This document shows positions 24,890 to 33,404 of a DNA stretch of 55,989 bases, in pieces. The position numbers were made by a program, and so were the translations under genes. Origin of the DNA: an uncultured Prevotella sp. (GTDB lineage: Bacteria > Bacteroidota > Bacteroidia > Bacteroidales > Bacteroidaceae); assembly GCA_944319815.1 (NCBI GenBank), contig CALUEX010000016.1, forward strand, positions 1-55,989. The letters run 5' to 3'. Position 1 is the stretch's first letter. The number at the start of each line of letters is the position of its first letter. The notes beneath the pieces were generated by a model, which ran no database searches, was not told the origin of the DNA, and saw only the letters and a program-made list of their open reading frames with translations.

Positions 24890-26422
24890 ATGACACGCGA
24901 AGAAACATACTCACGGTTTGAGGAGCTTGACCGCCTGGCATCGCAGGGCGGCGGGGCAGCGAAAATAGAGAAGCAGCACGCCGCAGGGCGCATGACTGCA
25001 CGTGAACGCATCGATATGTTGTTAGACAAGGGCACGTTCTGCGAGACCGACAAACTGGTCAACCACAGGTGTACGCGCTTTGGGATGGACAAGAAACAAA
25101 TCCCCGGAGACGGCGTAGTGTGCGGTTACGGCAAGATAGACGGCCGCCTGGTGTTCGTCTATGCTTACGACTTTACGGTGCACGGAGGCTCGTTGAGCGA
25201 GACCAACGCCGCCAAGATAGTTAAGGTGCAGCAGCAAGCCTTGAAGTGCGGCGCACCCATAATCGGGCTTAACGACTCCGGCGGAGCGCGCATCCAGGAG
25301 GGCATTTGCAGCCTTGCCGGCTATGCGTCAATATTCTACCAGAACACCATGGCATCGGGGGTTATACCCCAGCTTACGGCCATTCTCGGCCCGTGTGCGG
25401 GCGGGGCGTGCTATTCGCCGGCGTTGACCGACTTCATCTTCATGGTCAACGAAAAGAGCCATATGTTCATAACGGGCCCCGACGTGGTAAAGGCCGTCAC
25501 CAACGAGGTGGTTGACAAGGAGGAGCTTGGCGGCGCATACACCCACAGTTCGAGGAGTGGCGTGGCCCACTTCATGTTCTCCACCGAGGAGGAGACGCTC
25601 ATGCAGATGCGCGAGTTGTTGAGTTTCCTGCCGTCGAACAACATGGAGGACGCGCCAATAGTGCCCTGCACCGACGACGTTAACCGCACGGTGGAGAGCT
25701 TGCAGACCGTCATCCCGGAAGACCCCAACCAGCCTTACGACATAAAGGACGTAATCGAACCAGTGGTTGACGACAACTACTTCTTCGAGGTGATGCCCCA
25801 TTTCGCCAAGAACGTCGTCGTCGGCTTCGCGCGTCTCGGCGGCCAGACGGTGGGCATCGTGGCCAACCAGCCGGCCTTCCTCGCCGGCGTTCTCGACATC
25901 AACGCATCCGACAAGGCGGCGCGCTTCATACGCTTCTGCGACTGTTTCAACATCCCCCTCGTCACAATAGAGGACGTGCCGGGCTTCCTGCCGGGCACTG
26001 CGCAGGAGCACGAGGGCATCATCCGCCACGGCGCGAAAATCGTCTACGCCTACGCCGAGGCCACCGTGCCCAAGATTACGCTCATTACGCGCAAGGCATA
26101 CGGCGGCGCTTACATCGTGATGGCAAGCAAGAACATCGGTGCCGACGTAAACCTTGCATGGCCGCAGGCCGAAATCGCCGTGATGGGAGCTTCGGGGGCA
26201 ATCAACATCCTCTACCGCAAGGCGTCTGACGAGGAGAAGGCCGAGGCCGTGAAAGAGTACGAGCAGGAGTTCTCCAACCCGTACCGCGCAGCCGAGCGCG
26301 GCCTCGTTGACGAGGTAATCATGCCCCGCGACACCCGCGCCAAGCTCATCCGCGCCCTCGACATGGCGCGCAACAAGAACCAGAGCAACCCGCCCAAGAA
26401 GCACGGCAATATGCCGCTGTAA
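24890..26422 (+). CDS. Acyl-CoA carboxylase carboxyltransferase subunit (PccB/MmdA-like)
   Basis: Moves the carboxyl group from biotin to an acyl-CoA, most likely propionyl-CoA giving (S)-methylmalonyl-CoA. The 510-residue protein has the two crotonase-type halves of the family: NDSGGARIQEG (about 126-136) forms the first oxyanion hole, and VPGFLPGTAQEHEGIIRHGAK with KAYGGAYIVMASKNIGAD forms the second. Length fits PccB/MmdA (about 510-530). MmdA-type sodium-pumping decarboxylases share this fold, but the neighbouring ATP-dependent biotin carboxylase and the absence of membrane beta or OadG subunits argue for a carboxylase. With B12-dependent methylmalonyl-CoA mutase elsewhere this would link the operon to propionate/succinate metabolism. 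Confidence 0.92.
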   Translation: MTREETYSRFEELDRLASQGGGAAKIEKQHAAGRMTARERIDMLLDKGTFCETDKLVNHRCTRFGMDKKQIPGDGVVCGYGKIDGRLVFVYAYDFTVHGGSLSETNAAKIVKVQQQALKCGAPIIGLNDSGGARIQEGICSLAGYASIFYQNTMASGVIPQLTAILGPCAGGACYSPALTDFIFMVNEKSHMFITGPDVVKAVTNEVVDKEELGGAYTHSSRSGVAHFMFSTEEETLMQMRELLSFLPSNNMEDAPIVPCTDDVNRTVESLQTVIPEDPNQPYDIKDVIEPVVDDNYFFEVMPHFAKNVVVGFARLGGQTVGIVANQPAFLAGVLDINASDKAARFIRFCDCFNIPLVTIEDVPGFLPGTAQEHEGIIRHGAKIVYAYAEATVPKITLITRKAYGGAYIVMASKNIGADVNLAWPQAEIAVMGASGAINILYRKASDEEKAEAVKEYEQEFSNPYRAAERGLVDEVIMPRDTRAKLIRALDMARNKNQSNPPKKHGNMPL

Positions 26423-26556
26423 TGGCGCGCCTTGGCCGTCGCAGCCCCTGCGGCCCGCCGTTCACGCGGCCTTTCGTTGCCGCTGGGGCGTTAACGCGAG
26501 GCTTTTCTTTTGTTATTACATAACGTATTGAATATCAAGACGTTACCGAATACATT

Positions 26557-26597
26557 GCGAAAGGGCATCTTTTGGTCTCCAAAAGATGCCCTTTCGC
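26557..26597. repeat. Perfect 19-bp AAGGGCATCTTTTGG palindrome (family 1)
   Basis: GCGAAAGGGCATCTTTTGG (26557-26575) and CCAAAAGATGCCCTTTCGC (26579-26597) with a 3-base loop TCT. Located 134 bases after the carboxylase operon; a plausible terminator although no long T tract follows directly. Confidence 0.85.
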
Positions 26598-26713
26598 GTT
26601 GCGTTTTGTGTCCTTTTGCAATGTCATTTGTGCCCTTTCAGGTTTCCGTTTGTGCCCATCGGTAGTTTAATTGTATAACATTTGACTTTTGGCATGGGGT
26701 TAAGCACCCACGT

Positions 26714-26930
26714 TGTAGGGACATAATTTTGAAGATTGCTCCATTAAGACGCAATCGTTTCCTTAGTTATGGAAGAACGTCTTTTTGTCGGCATTTCCTA
26801 TAATAATGTGAGTTTGGCGTAGGAAGCCAGTCTTTGCCAGCCCATTTTTTTCGCTTTGCGGTATAAAGTTTACACCGACCATGCGGTAAAAAGAGTGACT
26901 CCCATTCATTTAATCGATGCCACCCACTTG
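26714..26930. repeat. Degenerate family 3 end plus dispersed unit shared with 55.8 kb
   Basis: TGTAGGGACATAATTTTG at 26714 is a one-sided match to the MITE ends. From about 26830 to 26930 the stretch containing GCGGTATAAAGTTTACACCG and CCCATTCATTTAATCGATGC is repeated with about 80 percent identity near 55806-55905. No gene is credible here. Confidence 0.65.
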
Positions 26931-27017
26931 CTTTCTATATCTCTTTCCAAGCAAATTAGGTTAAAGAAAGTGAAAGACAACGTTTTTTGTCCGTCCTGCG
27001 TTCAAACGTCCTGGCCT

Positions 27018-27233
27018 CCTCGTGGGGACGCTCGGTCTGAGCGTCCGGGTAATCCAGCCCCCTCCCGACCTCCCCGAGGGGAGGAGATAGGTAAAAAGGC
27101 TAATGTCTTAACTCCTTTACTCCATAACTCCTTAACTCCCAAAAGAAAAGCATTTGTCTTTAACTCCTTAGCGAGTGAAACGAGCGATAACTCCTTTAAC
27201 TACTTTAACTCCTAAAGCGAAACTCATTTAACT
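27018..27233. repeat. Composite repeat and TTAACTCC array upstream of tig
   Basis: GGGGACGCTCGGTCTGAGCG hairpin, then AGCCCCCTCCCGACCTCCCC hairpin, then TAACTCC units with TTAGCGAGTGAAACGAGCG to 27233. The first two blocks match 16058-16123 in order and spacing. Together with 26557 and 26714 it fills the 970-base gap 26423-27392, which holds no gene I can support. Confidence 0.75.
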
Positions 27234-27340
27234 CCCGATGGATGGTCGCAAAGCGAGCATTCATCCCTCTGCAACCGTTTAAAAAAACAAATTTTTCGGC
27301 TTTTTTCTTTATTATATTAGGTAATTACGTTGATATTCAG

Positions 27341-27348
27341 TAATTTTG
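27341..27348 (+). promoter_or_regulatory. Bacteroidota -7 box for tig
   Basis: TAATTTTG, exact TAnnTTTG match, 45 bases upstream of the tig ATG and downstream of all the repeats, so the repeats here would not be in the tig mRNA. Confidence 0.65.
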
Positions 27349-27392
27349 CAGCTCACATTCGATAACCATTAAAATCAAATAAACTGTCAGAG

Positions 27393-28751
27393 ATGAAAAT
27401 TTCATTTGAAAACCCGGACAAGGTGAACGGACTGATGACCTTGACCGTAGAAGAGGCTGATTATAAGGACAATGTCGAGAAGACACTGAAAAACTACCGC
27501 AAGAAGGCCAACGTGCCGGGCTTCCGCGTGGGCATGGTGCCGATGGGGATGATTAAGAAGCAGTATGGCACGGCGGTGAAGGTTGAAGAAATCAACAAGC
27601 TGCTGGGCGAGGAAATATATAAATATGTAAAGGACAACAACATCCAGATGCTTGGCGAGCCGCTGCCCCACGAGGCGCAGGAGCCCGTTGACCTGGAGAA
27701 GGAAGCTCCGTATACGTTCCAGTTTGACATAGCCGTTGCCCCGGAGATGAACGCTACGCTGACCGGCGACGACACCATCGACCACTATACAATCGCCGTT
27801 GACGACGACATAATCAACCGCCAGATAGATATGTTCGCCTCGCGTGCCGGACATTATGACAAGGTGGAGGAATACCAGGCCAACGATATGCTGAAGGGCG
27901 ACCTGCGCGAGCTTGACGCCGAGGGCAATACCAAGGAGGGCGGCATCACGGTGGAAGGCGCCGTGCTGATGCCTGAATACATAAAGGTGGACGACCAGAA
28001 GAAGCTGTTTGACGGCTGCAAGCTGGGCGACATCATCACGTTCAACCCGAAGAAGGCTTACCCGGAGAGCGACGTTGAGGTGTCATCTTTGCTGAAAATC
28101 AAGAAGGAGGAGGTAGCCGAAATGAACTCTGACTTCAGTTACCAAGTAACCGAAATATCACGCTACACGAAGGCCGAGGTAGGCCAGGAACTGTTCGACC
28201 AGGTGTTCGGCAAGGACGCGGTTAAGGACGAAAAGGAGTTCCGCGAGAAAATAGCCGAGGGCCTGAAGGCACAGTTTGCCGTTGACTCCGACTTCAAGTT
28301 CATCCAGGACGTGCGCAAGTATATGGAGAACAAGGTAGGCGAGCTGACCTATCCCGACGCCCTGCTGAAGCGCGTGATGCTCAACAACAACAAGGACAAG
28401 GGCCAGGAGTACGTAGACAAGAACTACGAGCAGAGCATAAAGGAGCTGACATGGCACCTCATCAAGGAGCAGCTCGTCAACGCCAACGGCATCAAGATTG
28501 ACGACGCCGACATCAAGGAGACCGCCAAGGAGGCCGCCCGCGCCCAGTTCGCGCAGTATGGCATGACCAACATACCCGAGGAGTACATCGACAACTATGC
28601 CACGGATATGCTGAAAAAGAAGGAGTATATCGATTCATTCGTTGACCGCAGCATCGACCGCAAGCTGACCGCAGTGCTCAAGAACGTCGTGAAGCTCAAC
28701 GAAAAAACGGCTACGCTCGACGAATTTAACAAGCTCGTGCAAGGCGAATAA
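27393..28751 (+). CDS. tig: Trigger factor, ribosome-associated chaperone
   Basis: Binds nascent chains at the ribosome exit and helps folding. The 452-residue protein has the N-terminal ribosome-binding domain with the signature loop PGFRVGMVP (residues 42-50; the canonical GFRxGxxP is kept, although the usual Lys after Gly is Met here), a middle region in the FKBP position that is diverged (about 145-250) and may lack prolyl isomerase activity, and a helical C-terminal chaperone domain rich in Lys/Glu (260-450). It precedes clpP and clpX, the usual tig-clpP-clpX order. Promoter at 27341; a terminator-like hairpin follows at 28767. Confidence 0.93.
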   Translation: MKISFENPDKVNGLMTLTVEEADYKDNVEKTLKNYRKKANVPGFRVGMVPMGMIKKQYGTAVKVEEINKLLGEEIYKYVKDNNIQMLGEPLPHEAQEPVDLEKEAPYTFQFDIAVAPEMNATLTGDDTIDHYTIAVDDDIINRQIDMFASRAGHYDKVEEYQANDMLKGDLRELDAEGNTKEGGITVEGAVLMPEYIKVDDQKKLFDGCKLGDIITFNPKKAYPESDVEVSSLLKIKKEEVAEMNSDFSYQVTEISRYTKAEVGQELFDQVFGKDAVKDEKEFREKIAEGLKAQFAVDSDFKFIQDVRKYMENKVGELTYPDALLKRVMLNNNKDKGQEYVDKNYEQSIKELTWHLIKEQLVNANGIKIDDADIKETAKEAARAQFAQYGMTNIPEEYIDNYATDMLKKKEYIDSFVDRSIDRKLTAVLKNVVKLNEKTATLDEFNKLVQGE

Positions 28752-28766
28752 ATATTTTTTAGCAAA

Positions 28767-28800
28767 AAAACTTCCTCAATATTAAGGAGGTTTCCGACTT
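28767..28800 (+). terminator. Terminator after tig
   Basis: AAACTTCCT pairs with AGGAGGTTT (one G-U wobble) across a short A/T loop and is followed by CCGACTTTTTT. It separates tig from the clpP promoter. Confidence 0.7.
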
Positions 28801-28806
28801 TTTTAT

Positions 28807-28814
28807 TAACTTTG
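28807..28814 (+). promoter_or_regulatory. Bacteroidota -7 box for clpP-clpX(-recQ)
   Basis: TAACTTTG, exact TAnnTTTG match, 174 bases upstream of the clpP ATG. Confidence 0.55.
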
Positions 28815-28988
28815 TTCCGTATGAACAAGCGAAAAGGGTCGAAAACCTCCTTTTCGTGTGGAATGGCAATAGGTGGAAAATGCAGGACGGGGACGCTTCC
28901 GTTAACCAAGGAGCACGGCAGGCCGTGCGTGTCTTCGTGAGGGGTTGTCCGTCTTTCATTATTCTTTATTATTAATTATACATATATA

Positions 28989-29693
28989 ATGAACGATTTT
29001 AGGAAATATGCTACCGGCCATCTCGGAATGGACGGTATGGCTCTTGACGACGTGGTGAAGGCGCAGATGCAATACCTGAACCCGTATATCCTTGAGGAAC
29101 GCCAGCTCAACGTGACGCAGATGGACGTGTTCTCGCGCCTGATGATGGACCGCATCATCTTCCTCGGCACGCAGATAGACGACTATACGGCCAATACGCT
29201 GCAGGCGCAGTTGCTCTATCTTGACTCTACCGACCCCGGAAAGGACATATCCATATACATCAACAGCCCTGGCGGCAGCGTGACGGCAGGCCTCGGCATC
29301 TATGACACGATGCAGTTCATATCGAGCGACGTTGCCACAATCTGCACCGGCATGGCCGCATCCATGGCTGCGGTGCTGCTCGTTGCCGGCACGGAGGGCA
29401 AGCGCTCGGCGCTCACCCACAGCCGCGTGATGATACACCAGCCTCTCGGAGGCGTGCAGGGACAGGCTTCGGACATTGAAATCGAGGCCAAGGAAATCTT
29501 GAAATTCAAGAAAGAGCTTTATACTATAATATCAGAACATTCGCATACACCCTACGATAAGGTTTACAAAGACTCCGACCGCAACTACTGGATGACGGCC
29601 GAGGAGGCTAAGGAGTACGGCATGATAGACGCCGTACTGGTGAACAAGAAGGGGCGTGCGGCATCAAGCGGGCCAAATGACAAGCAGGAATAA
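28989..29693 (+). CDS. clpP: ATP-dependent Clp protease proteolytic subunit
   Basis: Serine protease core of ClpXP. The catalytic Ser125 is in [12 protein letters not shown] and His150 in [11 protein letters not shown]; the acidic partner lies in KDSDRNYWM (about 194-202). Substrate-channel residues [18 protein letters not shown] are intact. At 234 residues it is about 25-30 longer than E. coli ClpP (207) because of an N-terminal stretch (residues 1-30, [15 protein letters not shown]) that may be a propeptide; this extension is common in Bacteroidota. clpX starts 4 bases after the stop, so the two are co-transcribed and probably translationally coupled. Confidence 0.96.
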   Translation: MNDFRKYATGHLGMDGMALDDVVKAQMQYLNPYILEERQLNVTQMDVFSRLMMDRIIFLGTQIDDYTANTLQAQLLYLDSTDPGKDISIYINSPGGSVTAGLGIYDTMQFISSDVATICTGMAASMAAVLLVAGTEGKRSALTHSRVMIHQPLGGVQGQASDIEIEAKEILKFKKELYTIISEHSHTPYDKVYKDSDRNYWMTAEEAKEYGMIDAVLVNKKGRAASSGPNDKQE

Positions 29694-29697
29694 CCGT

Positions 29698-30930
29698 ATG
29701 GAAAAAGTTTGCAGTTTCTGCGGACGGAGCGAGAGGGACGTAAAGCTACTCATAACAGGCCTTACGGGATATATCTGCGAAGACTGTGCCTCACAGGCTT
29801 ACGAAATCGTGAAGTCTACAGGCGTGCTTGACGAAGGCCAAAAGAAGCAAGGCTCTAAGTTCAAAATCAAGAAAGTGCCGAAGCCCCGTGAAATCAAGGA
29901 ATACCTTGACCAGTATGTCATTGGGCAGGACGAGGCCAAGCGTTGCCTTTCCGTCTCGGTGTACAACCATTACAAACGCTTGCAGCAACCGGTCGACGAC
30001 AACGGTGTCGAGATTGAGAAGAGCAATATAATAATGGTGGGAAGCACTGGCACGGGCAAGACCTTGATGGCCCGCACCATAGCTCGGCTGCTCGACGTGC
30101 CGTTCACCATTGTTGACGCGACGGTGTTCACCGAGGCCGGATACGTGGGCGAAGACGTCGAGAGTATACTCAGCCGCTTGTTGCAGGTGGCCGACTATGA
30201 CGTTGAGGCAGCCCAGCGAGGCATCGTCTTCATTGACGAAATAGACAAAATAGCGCGCAAGAGCGATAATCCTTCAATCACCCGTGACGTGAGCGGTGAA
30301 GGTGTGCAGCAAGGCTTGCTGAAACTTTTGGAGGGAACGATGGTCAACGTGCCGCCGCAGGGAGGCCGCAAGCATCCTGACCAGGAATACATCCACGTGG
30401 ACACGAAGAACATTCTCTTCATCTGTGGCGGTGCGTTCGACGGCATCGAGCGCAAAATCGCCCAAAGGATGAACACCCATGTGGTGGGTTATAACTCCGT
30501 GCAGAACGTAAGGAAGATTGACAAGAACGACCTGATGAAGTACATCATGCCGCAAGACTTGAAGTCGTTTGGCTTAATCCCTGAAATCATCGGTCGTCTG
30601 CCGGTGCTCACTTACCTCAATCCGTTGGACCGGGCAGCGCTGCGTTCCATCCTCGTAGAGCCGAAGAACTCAATCATAAGGCAGTATGAAAAGCTGTTCG
30701 AGATGGACGGAATAACGCTCTCGTTCACGGAAGAAGCCCTCGACTTCATAGTAGACAAGGCTATGGAGTATAAGCTCGGGGCTCGTGGCTTGCGCTCGAT
30801 TGTAGAGCGCGTGATGATGGATGCGATGTTTGAGGTTCCGTCGAAGAAGGTCAAGACCTTCGAGGTAACTCTTGATTATGCCCGCACCCAGCTTGAGAAA
30901 GCCCATTTTGACAAGTTGGAAAGTGCCTGA
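29698..30930 (+). CDS. clpX: ATP-dependent Clp protease ATP-binding subunit ClpX
   Basis: AAA+ unfoldase that feeds ClpP. From ATG 29698 (410 residues) the protein begins with the C4 zinc-binding domain (Cys5, Cys8, Cys27, Cys30 in CSFCGR and YICEDC), then Walker A GSTGTGKT (about 114-121), pore loop GYVGED, Walker [12 protein letters not shown] and the [19 protein letters not shown] loop. The ClpP-docking loop region is present around residue 250 to 270. In-frame starts further upstream (29656, 29677) overlap clpP and would put residues before the zinc finger, so ATG 29698 is preferred. Confidence 0.96.
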   Translation: MEKVCSFCGRSERDVKLLITGLTGYICEDCASQAYEIVKSTGVLDEGQKKQGSKFKIKKVPKPREIKEYLDQYVIGQDEAKRCLSVSVYNHYKRLQQPVDDNGVEIEKSNIIMVGSTGTGKTLMARTIARLLDVPFTIVDATVFTEAGYVGEDVESILSRLLQVADYDVEAAQRGIVFIDEIDKIARKSDNPSITRDVSGEGVQQGLLKLLEGTMVNVPPQGGRKHPDQEYIHVDTKNILFICGGAFDGIERKIAQRMNTHVVGYNSVQNVRKIDKNDLMKYIMPQDLKSFGLIPEIIGRLPVLTYLNPLDRAALRSILVEPKNSIIRQYEKLFEMDGITLSFTEEALDFIVDKAMEYKLGARGLRSIVERVMMDAMFEVPSKKVKTFEVTLDYARTQLEKAHFDKLESA

Positions 30931-30980
30931 AAGGGGCAGCCGTTGAAGTACGACAAATAATAAGTTACTCTGTTAGTTGT

Positions 30981-33158
30981 ATGAACCATGACGTTAATCT
31001 AAATGAAAAGCTGAAACAATATTTCGGCTTTGACAAGTTCAAAGGCAATCAGGAAGCAATCATACGCAATCTTCTTGACGGCAAGGACACGTTCGTCCTC
31101 ATGCCGACAGGTGGCGGTAAGTCGTTGTGTTATCAGCTTCCCTCGCTCATCATGGACGGCACGGCGATTGTTATTTCGCCGCTGATTGCCCTGATGAAGA
31201 ACCAAGTGGACGTGATTAACGGCATGACCGAGACTGACGGAGTGGCACATTACTTGAACTCGTCGCTTAACAAGTCGGCCATTGACCGTGTGAAAAGCGA
31301 CATCCTCGAAGGCAGGACGAAGCTGCTGTATGTCGCCCCGGAGTCGTTGACCAAGGAAGACAACGTTGACTTCTTGAAAGGAGTCAAGATTTCGTTCTAT
31401 GCCGTTGACGAGGCCCACTGCATCTCGGAGTGGGGGCATGACTTCCGTCCCGAGTATAGAAGAATCCGCCCCATAATCAACGAAATAGGCAATGCGCCTG
31501 TCATAGCGCTGACGGCCACGGCTACAGACAAGGTGCGCACCGACATAAAAAAGAGCCTCGGGATACTTGACGCAACCGAATATAAGAGTTCGTTCAACCG
31601 TCCCAACCTCTATTACGAGGTGCGCCACAAGACCAAGGACATAGACAAGCAGATTGTGAAGTTCATCAGGCAGAACGCCGGAAAGAGCGGAATAATCTAT
31701 TGCCTGTCGCGAAAGAAGGTTGAGGAGCTTGCCGCCGTGCTTCGCGCCAACGACATAAAGGCTGCCGCCTACCATGCCGGGCTTGACTCGGGGACGCGCT
31801 CTACCACCCAGGACGACTTCCTCATGGAGCGCATCGACGTAATAGTTGCAACGATAGCGTTCGGCATGGGCATCGACAAACCCGACGTTCGGTTTGTCAT
31901 CCATTACGACATTCCCAAGAGTCTGGAGGGCTATTACCAGGAGACTGGCCGTGCAGGGCGAGACGGCGGGGAAGGAAAGTGCATTGCGTTTTATTCGTAC
32001 AAGGACCTGAAGAAGCTCGAGAAGTTCATGGAGGGCAAGCCCGTTGCCGAGCAAGACATAGGCCGGCAGCTGTTGCAGGAGACTGCGGCGTATGCCGAGT
32101 CGTCCGTGTGCAGGCGCAGGATGCTGCTCCATTACTTCGGGGAGGAATACGACAAGGACAACTGCGGAAACTGCGACAACTGCCTGCATCCTAAGACAAA
32201 AATAGAGGGAAAGGATGCCTTGACCGTTGTACTCAAGGCCATAGCCGCGATAAAGGAGGACTTCCGCACGGAATACGTGATAAGTTTCGTCGAAGGAAAA
32301 GAGACCAACGACATCGTGGCCCATAAGCACGACAAGCTCGACGAGTTCGGTTCGGGCGAGGATATGGACGGGAAACTCTGGAACCCCGTTATCCGCCAAG
32401 CCCTTATTGCGGGGTATATCAAGAAGGACGTCGAGAACTACGGGATACTGAAACTTACGTCTTCAGGCAAGAAATTCATGAAGAACCCGCAGTCGTTCAT
32501 GATTGTCTTGGATAACGAGTTCAACGAGGACGAGGAAGAAGACAGCCATGAAGGCGGCAGCTCGGCGCTCGACCCGACGCTCCACGCGATGCTTAAGGAC
32601 TTGCGGAAGAAAATCAGCAGCAAGCTGAAACTGCCGCCCTACGTCATCTTCCAGGACATTTCGTTGGAGCAGATGGCTACGGTTTACCCCGTCACTATTG
32701 AAGATTTGCAGAACGTGCAGGGCGTAGGCGGGGGCAAGGCGCGCCGCTACGGCAAGGAGTTCGTTGCCCTAATAAAGAAGTATTGCGAGGAAAACGAGAT
32801 AGAGCGTCCCGAGGACTTGCGCGTTAGGACTGTCGCAAAGAAGTCTGTCCTGAAGGTGAAAATCATACAAAGCATCGACCGCCAGGTGGCCTTGGACGAC
32901 ATAGCCGAGGCCCAAGGCATCGACTTCGACGAGCTGTTGGACGAGGTTGAGGCCATAGTCTACAGCGGAACGAAAATCAACATCGACTATTTCCTTGAGG
33001 AGGTGATGGACGACGACCACGTTGACGACATCTACGAATACTTCAAGGAGAGCGAGACCGACGACCTCGAGACGGCAATGGACGAGCTCGGCGAAGACTA
33101 CCCGGAGGAGGAGGTCAGGCTCGTGCGCATCAAGTTCATGTCTGACATGGGCAACTGA
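30981..33158 (+). CDS. recQ: ATP-dependent DNA helicase RecQ
   Basis: 3-prime to 5-prime superfamily 2 helicase for recombination and fork repair. Walker A PTGGGKSLCYQLPS (42-55), DEAH box AVDEAHCISEWGHDFRPEY (about 138-156), motif VI QETGRAGRDGG (about 320-330), zinc-binding RQC cysteines in CRRRMLLHYFGE and CGNCDNC, and an HRDC domain (about 540-620). At 725 residues it is longer than E. coli RecQ (609); the extra C-terminal 90 residues are acidic (for example VMDDDHVDDIYEYFKESETDD) and are a feature of Bacteroidota RecQ1 proteins. It starts 50 bases after clpX and may be in the same operon. Confidence 0.95.
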   Translation: MNHDVNLNEKLKQYFGFDKFKGNQEAIIRNLLDGKDTFVLMPTGGGKSLCYQLPSLIMDGTAIVISPLIALMKNQVDVINGMTETDGVAHYLNSSLNKSAIDRVKSDILEGRTKLLYVAPESLTKEDNVDFLKGVKISFYAVDEAHCISEWGHDFRPEYRRIRPIINEIGNAPVIALTATATDKVRTDIKKSLGILDATEYKSSFNRPNLYYEVRHKTKDIDKQIVKFIRQNAGKSGIIYCLSRKKVEELAAVLRANDIKAAAYHAGLDSGTRSTTQDDFLMERIDVIVATIAFGMGIDKPDVRFVIHYDIPKSLEGYYQETGRAGRDGGEGKCIAFYSYKDLKKLEKFMEGKPVAEQDIGRQLLQETAAYAESSVCRRRMLLHYFGEEYDKDNCGNCDNCLHPKTKIEGKDALTVVLKAIAAIKEDFRTEYVISFVEGKETNDIVAHKHDKLDEFGSGEDMDGKLWNPVIRQALIAGYIKKDVENYGILKLTSSGKKFMKNPQSFMIVLDNEFNEDEEEDSHEGGSSALDPTLHAMLKDLRKKISSKLKLPPYVIFQDISLEQMATVYPVTIEDLQNVQGVGGGKARRYGKEFVALIKKYCEENEIERPEDLRVRTVAKKSVLKVKIIQSIDRQVALDDIAEAQGIDFDELLDEVEAIVYSGTKINIDYFLEEVMDDDHVDDIYEYFKESETDDLETAMDELGEDYPEEEVRLVRIKFMSDMGN

Positions 33159-33196
33159 CGACGTCTGCCGTCAACCGTTTTACGAAAAATCAAGTT

Positions 33197-33236
33197 ATGG
33201 TTTTCAAGCCTTTATGTGCTTGAAAACCATATTTTT
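33197..33236 (+). terminator. Terminator after recQ
   Basis: Perfect 12-bp stem ATGGTTTTCAAG (33197-33208) with CTTGAAAACCAT (33219-33230), then ATTTTTAT. Confidence 0.9.
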
Positions 33237-33271
33237 ATGCCTTTCCCGTAACAATTTATCTGCAAAAATGT

Positions 33272-33279
33272 TATATTTG
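33272..33279 (+). promoter_or_regulatory. Bacteroidota -7 box for the pectate lyase
   Basis: TATATTTG, exact TAnnTTTG match, 126 bases upstream of the ATG. Confidence 0.55.
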
Positions 33280-33404
33280 CAAACGTTTATTGCCGCCATG
33301 TGCCCGGTGGGGTCTGCGTTTGGTGGCGCCAGATGCCGTTTGGCGTTGAAAAAGGCACGGAAAAATTACCTATAAACTAATTTCAATAACAAACTAAAAC
33401 TACT

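Noticed and set aside
24890-26422. Sodium-pumping methylmalonyl-CoA decarboxylase alpha subunit
   Set aside because: The fold is shared, but an ATP-dependent biotin carboxylase is in the operon and no membrane beta subunit or OadG-type subunit is present.
26856-27215. Open frame of 119 codons upstream of tig
   Set aside because: It runs through dispersed repeats (GGACG hairpin, CCTCCCC hairpin, TAACTCC array) and has no protein-like character.
30999-32399. 466-codon open frame antisense to recQ
   Set aside because: The plus strand encodes a complete RecQ with all motifs; the antisense product has no recognisable features.
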